In this document: positions 17,201-24,400 of the stretch, piece after piece
How the letters are laid out: every line of letters starts with the position of its first letter
Position numbering within the stretch: position 1 is the stretch's first letter
Origin: an uncultured Bacteroidales bacterium
Lineage (GTDB): Bacteria > Bacteroidota > Bacteroidia > Bacteroidales > P3
DNA: 33,899 bases
Reading direction: 5' to 3'
Assembly (NCBI GenBank): GCA_947165255.1
Contig: CAMUZR010000029.1
Coordinates: 1-33,899 of the forward strand
Program-made: the position numbers and the translations under genes
Notes under the pieces: generated by a model
What the model saw: only the letters and a program-made list of their open reading frames with translations
What the model was told of the DNA's origin: nothing
The model's database searches: none

Positions 17201-17785
17201 TGGAGCGACACCATCCGTTTCACCACCGACTTCTGCCCCGACGTAACCAACCTCACCTACAGCAACCTCCAAGGCAACAGCGTCGACCTTGACTGGACCG
17301 AAGGCGGCCGAGCCGAACAATGGGAAATCCAGTACGGTCCCATCGGATTCTCCGAAGGCAGCGGTATCACGGTCGTAGTCGACCACCACCCCTACACCCT
17401 CACTGGGCTCACCGGCGAAACCGAGTACGACATCTACGTCCGTGCCATCTGTGGCGAAAACTTCTACAGCGAGCACTGGTCCAACCGCATCACCATCGAA
17501 ACCCCCTACAGCGGCCTCTCCCCCGTTGCCGACGACCCCCGCCTCCAGCTCTACCCCAACCCTGCCGCCTCCAGCGTCACCCTCGTCCTCACCCAGACGG
17601 GCGGCCCCGTCCTCGTCACCCTCCTCGACCTCACCGGGCGTGAAGTGCGCCGCCTTGCCGTCCCCGATGCCGCCGCCCAACCCACCCTGCAGCTCAACCT
17701 CGACGGAGTAGCGGCCGGCGCCTATTTCGTGCAAGTCACCGCCAGCTCCATCAACACCATCCGCAAACTCATTGTCAACCCCTAA
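11270..17785 (+). CDS. Giant T9SS surface protein 1 (FN3/CUB/jelly-roll mosaic, 2171 residues)
   Basis: Exported multidomain protein, presumably fixed on the cell surface. Approximate order: signal peptide 1-22; N-terminal beta domain 25-235 shared with the next two genes; FN3 237-330; CUB 342-447 ('YDNGGATANYSSGC'); FN3 453-544; unnamed beta module type A 546-731 ('SQSIYTAAEL'); FN3 737-823; choice-of-anchor-J-like 828-984; FN3 985-1074; anchor-J-like 1075-1249; FN3 1250-1340; anchor-J-like 1345-1532; FN3 1533-1620; unnamed module type B 1622-1808; FN3 1811-1897, 1901-1986 and 1989-2077; T9SS type A sorting domain 2092-2171 ('LYPNPAASS', ending 'RKLIVNP'). Each FN3 starts with Cys and has a second Cys near its end ('YVRTDC'), suggesting a disulfide. 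No enzymatic motif is seen; adhesion or carbohydrate/protein binding is the likely role. Codons are strongly C-ending. A terminator follows at 17831. Confidence 0.9.
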   Translation: MKKSIRLLLLMAMSLMPFIASAQVYVSDYAFSYYPGSFSSIASSGTRLTAAEDDDVSAAVSLPFTFPFGQESCTQVMVASNGQIGIGNVDPTSSGYQIHGDDMSIIVPLGLDLILDSSSGATGKIYYESFGTTPNQYTVIEYNQVQPYSYMSSNSYTFQVVLYESGDIEFKYDSSTVANTFQPYVFLHELGVNRTIGISGSWAAPSVAYTAVPITLSPTNKPAPGLTLSFIRPEDPSCLRPLNFACVSPAPADQVTFAWTPAPSTAAWEFRWDTVGTHVDSMRNVFPLLSDTFFVCSTMVSGGRYDVYVRTDCGSDYSFWQGPLTVTAGSYNMPVSGVSHIYACEGTLYDNGGATANYSSGCDATLVVHPTDPDSIVVLSGTLSARTNYDYLYIYDGEGTTGTLLYRGTGLNQIVPQIRSSLGPLTLKFQSSTSSITYAGFALHVSCQRAPLCRYVSSVDVDHVAGGSAFLSWEVRGVVPEPSFYQVVLFNDDDPTALPFTDTTTAHDYFFSYLNPTTHYRATVFSVCNGDTVRGDTVAFYTRCRAGGTSEVSGTGTTTTYLPAYSSWGNTFSQSIYTAAELTAMGLTAGPIMGITYNWSSGGSYEKELVIFLGHTTNSTFTSFAPLTGSMTQVYSGIRPTTHVGVTEYLFSTPFVWDGVSNLVLSSFVNQPSGSNHTSSGFYGYSTNAGATRSIYSYRDNSPYTVAGLTTITSTRSTSSYRPNVSFITPCDSLATCVSPNVFVSRVLSDTVELRWAAGGSELAWDVAFRADDDTAWTTVATFTSATTHTFGGLTPQTHYLFRIIPECGGDSVFTITEATTTCVPVGSLPFTENFENFEAPSTIGSPITQCWFRGTNYTYTSYPYLNTSRGHSGTKSLYFYSSGSYYSYLALPAIDYPIDTLQVSFAAYVTYAGYSLQVGVMTDPEDYLTFTPLAVVTPSTVNTWEMFEVPLSGYTGPARYIALAAGPSSYPYVDDIEVSLIPNCPRPTGVSVVRATTTTATVHWSAPSATYFQIEYGPTGFAHGTGTLVTSSLDSVNLYGLFHSTSYDVYIRGLCSATDTSNWSFVTSFSTLCGIIDSLPYSQNFSAWGSGTGARPNCWAMGGYSSYPYIVDITDDLGQVLGHSLYMYSYSSNPTYASLPELDSISYPINMVQTVFRAWTNNTEYTSYSHQLLVGLCTVAGDLSTFTAIDTFQLTANPMTYEVAFDTAAGLGKYVTFVSQIRPSTDPNYTVYYNIVYIDSIALELIPDCQSPNRLQGTPLSSSSAILSWNERNTPLGVQIEYGPNGFLLGTGTRVSVASSPYTATGLNPATTYQFYVRSICGLADTSQWSLTPGIFTTRQNPAQVPYFYDFESGDEWNNWQTCSNSTINWYRDTAAGNGTNGYNAPGHFAMFISPDSGATYATRNTEVVNASAYRDIDFGTVDSSYLLSFRAKAGGTTSAGYDGLMVFLVDPDIPVTPPSGNLESPWGNINNMTYLAFVRLSTNWNTYTAVLDTLTGVHRLAFYWFNQNTASLGTFVGGPGAIDDISITHVACPRPVGIHATHRTMASATVTWHGPEAADYRVTCRTRTGMIVASELVHTNSISFSGLEPATTYSVYVRRLCSPTDSSTLSAGGSFTTLVCNNSSIDTIGNPATTTTSTTLPLATYYSYSYTQSIIPSSQIPHGGEISSINLYYSSATALTSKTNCTIYLGHTTRTSFTDPDQFVDPSTLQAVYTGSLNCTQGWNTFFFETPFAYNGSSNLIVAIDDNSGNFNNSATFLVSPTSAITSLAYYSDAVNPDPTSASLAAFTGNKNVYSLVPLMSFQTCPPNACPTPLVRQPLVRSSSVTLRWFNTSHQYQVGYRRASTSSWTVSALTTQDTFHVLHNLFPNTDYVYRVRQYCDSTGVSNWYEGTFNTGDIPCLSPMGLEVTSVTNNKASFNWDPEENNVSYRLHVFNTAFDRVINRYVHTATVTGLEPNVTYYAAVQAECQDFDDPSEWSDTIRFTTDFCPDVTNLTYSNLQGNSVDLDWTEGGRAEQWEIQYGPIGFSEGSGITVVVDHHPYTLTGLTGETEYDIYVRAICGENFYSEHWSNRITIETPYSGLSPVADDPRLQLYPNPAASSVTLVLTQTGGPVLVTLLDLTGREVRRLAVPDAAAQPTLQLNLDGVAAGAYFVQVTASSINTIRKLIVNP

Positions 17786-17830
17786 TCCCCCTCAACACAA
17801 GTAGGCCAACCCCCTACGACCCATTCACAC

Positions 17831-17859
17831 AAGACCGTCCACGTGGCGGTCTTTTTTTT
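17831..17859 (+). terminator. Terminator of giant gene 1
   Basis: AAGACCG (17831-17837) pairs with CGGTCTT (17846-17852), possibly extended by CC/GG inside the loop, and is followed by eight T. It lies 45 bases after the stop codon. Confidence 0.88.
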
Positions 17860-18080
17860 GTCATCAACAACCTTACTATTCGCTGCGGATAAAAGCAGCC
17901 AGAGTTCGTTCTAAACGCCATTCCAATTCCCAGTGCGGAGTGCTTTATCCGGAGAGGGGCGGGAGCCGGCCGCACGACGGGTTCCCCGTCCTTTCTCTTT
18001 CCTCCCTCCCGTCGCGCCTTTACCTTCGCGCCCAGGATTGTGCCTACCTCCAGTACATCCTCGCTACATCCCCTTTTCAT

Positions 18081-18118
18081 CCTCTATCGTTCTTTGCTTC
18101 TTGGCATCAAAGAACTGC
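18081..18118 (+). repeat. Short palindromic intergenic repeat, copy 2
   Basis: GTTCTTTG (18089-18096) and CAAAGAAC (18108-18115) form the same 8-bp stem as copy 1, with the same outer flanks (CTATC before, TGC after), in the opposite orientation to the copy at 11008-11046. The loops differ (CTTCTTGGCAT here), while stem and flanks are conserved, as expected for a structured element. Confidence 0.65.
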
Positions 18119-18263
18119 CAGCGACACATAGGCCGTTAACGGAGCCGATAGGAAAGGGTGGGGGAGGGTTGCCAAGGGGGACTTTGCTGGACGCCCTTGC
18201 GGTGCAAAGACTATGCCCGTGTGGCCTCCGTGCGGTTTTCTTGGCTCAAAAATCGGTCTTTTT

Positions 18264-18294
18264 TTTGATAATTGAAAAAAAAATTGTAATTTTG
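18264..18294 (+). promoter_or_regulatory. Canonical Bacteroidetes promoter of giant gene 2
   Basis: TTTG (18264-18267), 19 bases, then TAATTTTG (18287-18294) is a full match to the Bacteroidetes primary sigma-factor promoter (-33 TTTG, -7 TAnnTTTG). The start would be near 18300, giving a leader of about 135-140 bases before the ATG at 18439, long compared with the other genes here. I find no known riboswitch in the leader. Confidence 0.78.
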
Positions 18295-18438
18295 GCTACC
18301 TTTTTTGAAAAGAATGAAAGGTTGGAGTGGATGTTCAATCGTATGATTGCCAATTGAGAACGATGTGACGTTAGGTTCAAGGAAAAATAGCGAAGAAATA
18401 TAAAAAACAACTTTATTATTAATTAAAACAGTTTTCTA

Positions 18439-21400
18439 ATGAGTAAATTTGTACAAAGATTGTTGCTCTTGGCGGCGATGATGGTCGTGCCGTGGGTGAC
18501 AAAAGCACAAAGCCTCAGTGACTACACACTGACGGTGGACACGACGACGTTTACGTCGATTGTGTCGACAGGCACGTCCGTGTCGTTTTCAACTTTAGAC
18601 GACGGCTACGGCACCCTGAGTATGCCTTTCGCTTTCCCCTTTGGTGAAAGCGTGATAGGCGCAGGCACAACGATAAGTCTGAGTGCCAACGGATTTATCG
18701 ATTTTGCCAGTAGTACATCGGGAACAACGGCTTCCTACACCTCGTTGACCAAGCAGACGATTAACCCCATCTTGGCACAGGATGGCCACATGCAGCGCCA
18801 CACGGGTGCCGGCACCTACTATCAGGTGGACACCACCGGCGGCGTGAGCTGCCTGACCATCGAGTACCACCTGTTGGGCTCCTATTCGTCTCCTTACGGG
18901 TTGTATTCCTACCAGGTGAAGCTGTTCCAGAACGGCAACATTGAGTTTGTCTACGATTCGGTGAACGAGGCCGGCACGAGCCGTACCCTGCGCACCTGGC
19001 TCTGGGACGGACTGTCAGACGACCTGGTGAGCCTGAGCGGTCCTTGGGCCAGCCCCACCATCAGCACCACTATCGCTCAGCGTCCCAATACACCCACTCC
19101 GTCACACGGTTTGCGTTACACTTTTACCCGTCCGGTGGTCACCTGCCCCAAACCGGGCGAGCTTACTTTCTTTGGCATAGCCGACGACACTGCCTCGGTT
19201 AGTTTTGTTGAGAGGGGAACGGCCACCAGCTGGGTGCTGGAGTACGACTCCCTGCCGTTTGTGCCCGGCACGGGCAGCGGCACGGTGGTTTACCTGAGCG
19301 ACACTGTCTACCAGTTCACAGGTCTTATGCCCAAGACTACTTATTATGTATATGTGCAGGCCGATTGCGGCGGCGACACCAGCCTCAACCGCTTTGGCAT
19401 GTTCAAGACTCCCTGTGAGTACTTTCCTCACGACTCTCTCCCCTATACACAGAGTTTCGAGGGCTGGGTCACCGGCTCTACCGGCAGCCCCGATAGCTGG
19501 GTATTGGGCGACCCCTGCTGGTTCTACGGTACCAATTACATTGGCAGCTACCACTACCCCTACGTATCCACTTCCTATGCCCATTCCGGCAGCAGTGCGA
19601 TGTATATGTATAAGGACGGCAGCAGCTACTATTCTTATTTGTGCCTCCCCCTGTTTGAAGACCCCATCAACACGCTTGATTTCTCATGCTGGATTTACAA
19701 CGGAAGTTACAGCACCTCCACCTACGGTGTGCAGTTGGGCGTGATGACGGATATGATGGATGCGTCCACCTTCAACCTCATTGAGACCCTCTATCCCACC
19801 GCTACGAGCCAGTGGCAGAAGAAAGAGGTCGACCTGAGTTCCTATACTGGCCCCAATGGCTACCTTACCCTTTTTGTGCCCACCACGGCAAGCTACTGCT
19901 ACGCCTACATTGACGACATTACGGTGCGCGAGCATCTCAATTGCACCTCACCGTCTAACTTGACGATGATTTCCTCCGTTGCGGCCGACAGCGTGGTCGT
20001 GGGATGGAATGGCGACGGCACGGCCTACTATTATGATATATGCTACGGCCAGCAGGGTTTCAACCCCGACACCCTGAGTTTGGACAGTATCATCACCGGC
20101 ATCTCGGACAGTGTGTACACCCTTACCACACTTATGGGCGGAATGACCTACGACCTTTACGTTCGGGCCGATTGCGGTTCGGAGCAGAGCTACTGGACGG
20201 GTCCCCTGACGGTCACCCCCGGTATCATTATTATGAATGCCAACGGCACCGACTCTCTCTATGCCTGCGGCGCAGTGATATATGACGACGGCGGTCCCAG
20301 CGGCAACTACAGCAGTAACTGCAACTCCACGCTCTATCTCTATCCCTCCGACAGCACCAAGGCGCTGGTGATTTCGGGTGTGTCCTACACCGAGAGCTCC
20401 TACGACTATTTGCGCATTTACGAGGGCTACGGCACTTCGGGCACGGTTATTTTCGACGACTACGGCGTCAGTGCCACCCAGACCTTCGGCCCCTACGAGA
20501 CCGAGGGCGGCCCGGTTACCATTGTCTTCCACTCCGACGGAAGCGTCCAGTATTCCGGTTTCCAAATCAATGCCACCTGCATACAGATGTCCTCCTGCCC
20601 ACGGCCTACCAACTTCGCAGCCTTGTCCCTCCAGGCAGACAGTGTGGTTGTTGGGTGGGATTCCAACGACGTGGTCAGCAGCTTTGAAGTATGCTATGGC
20701 CAAACTGGCTTCGACCCCGACACGGTGAGCTCAGACAGCATTGTCACTGGCATTTACGATAACTTCTACACCTTCACCTCGCTGAGTGCGGGCTATACTT
20801 ACGATATGTATGTGCGCGCCGACTGCGACACAGGCTACAGCAATTGGGTGGGACCCATCAGCGTCACCCCCGGCATCTTTTTCATGCCTACCTCTGGCAC
20901 CGACACCATCGTGGCCTGCGGCGGCATCCTCTACGACGACGGCGGCCTCAGCGGCGACTACAGCAACAGCTGCAACGGCGCTGTGGTGCTGAGACCCTCC
21001 AGCCCCGACTCTGTGATTGTGGTTTGGGGTACCCAGAATAGCGAAAGTAATTACGACGTCCTGAGCATCTACGACGGCGAAGGCACGTTGGGCACCCCCC
21101 TCTATAACCAGAGCGGTTCGAACCTGACTGTCCCGCGCACCATTTCTTCTACCGGATCCTTGACGGTTCAGTTTACATCCGACGGCAGTGTGCCATATTC
21201 CGGCTTTGAGCTCCACGTGGGCTGCATTGCCCGTCCTAATTGCGCCGTTATTGATGCGGTTGCTGCCAATGACGTGGCCGGCACTTCGGCCATGATAGAG
21301 TGGCATTATAACGAAGGTTCGGACAGCCTCAGCCATTTCGAGGTCGAATATGAAGTGGGCGGATCGCTCGTGAGCGACGTCACTCCGAATTCGTGGTATC

Positions 21401-24400
21401 TGGTGAGCGGCTTGGAGCCGGGTGCGTCACATGTGTTCCGTGTGCGTTCCTACTGTGCCGAAAATAACGGCTACGGCAACTGGGACAGCGTGGTATTTTT
21501 GACCGGCTGTCTGTCGGGCGGCGACGTGAACATTGGCACCACAGGCAGCGAGATGGAATATGGTCCCACCTATAGCTGCTATGAGTATGCCTACAGCCAG
21601 TCCATCTATCCCTCCTCGGTTATTGGCGATGCCAACACTTTCAACGGCATTTCGTGGTATGTGGAAACCACTATGAATACTACCCGCAGCCTTACCGTCT
21701 ATATGGGCACCACCACGCAGAGCAGCTTCTCCTCCGAGAATGCCGTTGTGCCGCTCAGCAGCCTCACGCAGGTGGCTACCGGTACGATCGACTGCAGCAC
21801 CACGGGATGGAAGCGCCTCAACTTTACGACTCCCTTTGTCTACGATGGAACGGGCAACTTGGTGATTGCTGTGGACGACAACACGGGTTCTTACGAGTGC
21901 ACCGTTGGCTGGCGCGGTACGTCTACCACCAGCGCCGCTACCCTATGCTGGTATCAGGACGGTACCGACGTGACTCCTTCCAACCCCACCAGTGCAGATA
22001 ATTATGAGATGGAGAACTATTATCCCACCATTAGGCTCTCTGGCATCTGCGACTCCGCTGCCACCTGTGTGGCTCCCAACCTGTTTGTGGTTGGCGTAGA
22101 CACCAGCAGTGCCGACCTGCTGTGGGCTCCGGGCTATGATGAGACCTCTTGGATAGTAGAATACAAGGCCGCCAGCGATTCGGCATGGACCACTGCTATC
22201 AACGGCACCACTAGTACCAACTATACCATCACCGGTCTGCAGCCTGTAACTACCTATCAGTTCCGCGTGGGTTCAATCTGTTCCGACACGGTCGTTTATG
22301 CTATGGCCATGGTTACCACTACATGCGTACCCTTCAATGTTCCGTTCTATGAGAACTTCGAGTCCTGGGCTACCGGTTCCAACGGCACCACGCCCATGTG
22401 CTGGAACCGTATGAATGATTATTCTTCTGATAATTATCCTTATATCTCCACCAGCTATGCCTACAGCGGTTCCAAATCGATGTATATGTACTCGTCTAAT
22501 TCCAGTTATTCAATGTTGGTGCTGCCCGAGTTTGTTCCTGCGGTTGACAGCCTGCAGATAAGCTTTGCGCTGATGCGTAGCAACACTAGTTACAGCCACA
22601 CTGTGCATGTGGGTGTGATGACCGACCCGAATGATCCCACTACCTTTACCACTGTTGCAACGGTTTCGCCCCTTTCGGTCTACAGATGGGAGAACTTCGA
22701 GATTCCGTTGAACGAGTACGAGGGCACGGGCCGCTTCATCGCACTGCTCTCACCCGAAGGCGAATATAGCTATCCCTATCTGGACGACATTGAGGTGACC
22801 TACATACCTACTTGCCGCCGCGTCTTTGATGTCAACGCTACCGATATTACCCAAACTTCTGCCACCATCCACTGGACCGACAGCAACAACGCCGGCGACT
22901 ACGAGATTGAGTACGGCCTGTACGGCTTCGCTCCCGGCACGGGAACGTTGCTTACCTCCAATGTCGATTCCGTGGCTCTGTCTGGTCTTACGGCCACCAC
23001 GCGCTACGATGTCTATGTCCGCTCTATCTGCATTGCGGGCGATACTAGCAACTGGTCTTTCTGCTACTCCTTCTCCACGGCCTGCGGCGACATGTTGGTG
23101 CCGTACCATGAGAACTTTGATTCCTATATTCCCAGCTCGTCGGGCGAGTTTTCCGCCTGCTGGACCAAGGGTTCTTCCTATAACTCTACCTATCCCTATC
23201 TGAGTACTTCCTACCATTCTTCGGGTAGCAATTCGCTCTATATGTATTCTAGCGGCACTACGTATACTTACGCTGCCACTCCGCGTTCCGCTGTACCAGT
23301 GGACAGCCTGCAGGTGAGCATGAACGTCTACCGCACCAGTTCCACCGCCACCTATGGTGAAGTCAAGGTGGGTGTGATGACCGACCCGACCGACTGGTCT
23401 ACCTTTACCCTCATCGAGACTATCCAGCCCTCTTCGCTTTCGGTTTGGACTCCCTTTACGGTCTATCTGAACACTTATACCGACACCGGACGCTACATCG
23501 CTGTGGCCACCCAGAACTCGGGCTACGATGCCGTCTACATTGACGACTTCGCAGTGGATTACCTGCCTTCCTGCCTGCCTCCTTCGCAGTTTGCGGCTCT
23601 GTTGGGTAACCACGATGCTACCATTTCTTGGAACGGCAATGCGGCGTCTTATGAGGTGAGAGTGGGCCTCGCCGGTTTCAACCCCGACACGGCCTCGGTC
23701 ACCATCGTCACGGCCGACTCTGTCGTCCTCACCGGACTCGACTCCAACACTGCATACGATATTTATGTGAGGGGTCTCTGCGACGTGGACGACACCAGCG
23801 AAATGGGCAACTTCAGTTTCACCACTCTGAGGTCTACCCCGGTGAGTACCTATCCCTATATCTGCACTTTCGCCGACCCGGCAATTGCCAATGGATGGGA
23901 AATCCTCAACGGCACCCAGACTAACCAGTGGCACATCGGTAGTGCAACTTTCAACGGCACTTCCGATAGCATGGCCATGTACATTTCCAACGACAACGGC
24001 ACGAGCAACAGCTATAGCATTTCTTCTACGTCCAACGTCTATGCCTACCGCACTTTCAACATGCCGGCAGGTGAATACACTATCAGTTACGACTGGAAGA
24101 ACTACGGCGAGAGCTGCTGCGACTACCTGCGTGTGTGCCTGGTGCCCGTCTCGGTCGAATTCACTGCTGGCAACGCCGGTAGTTTCGGCACCACCACCCA
24201 GCCCTCCGGCTCCATAGTGCTGAACAGTTCGTACAATTTGGTGTCCAACTGGACCAACCGCTCGGTTGACGTCACCCTCTCTGAGGCGGGAGTCTACAAC
24301 CTGGTGTTCTTCTGGCACAACGATGGCAGCGTGGGAACCAATCCTCCGGGCGCTGTGGACAATGTCGAAGTGTGGCGCAATACTTGCCCCGCACCTGTCA

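Larger units (their letters stand above)
17786..18438. other. Intergenic region between giant genes 1 and 2
   Basis: No credible gene in about 650 bases. It contains the terminator of gene 1, a small hairpin GCTGC (17882-17886) / GCAGC (17895-17899), an imperfect inverted pair CGGATAAAAGC (17886-17896) and GCTTTATCCG (17942-17951), the second palindromic repeat copy, a G-rich stretch near 18150-18180 and the promoter plus leader of gene 2. Short reading frames across 17933-18357 have no recognisable protein features. Confidence 0.6.

Noticed and set aside
16661..17734. 357-codon minus-strand frame opposite the end of giant gene 1
   Set aside because: Gly/Val/Asp/Glu-rich shadow of the sense FN3 and sorting domains; no start signals or domains.
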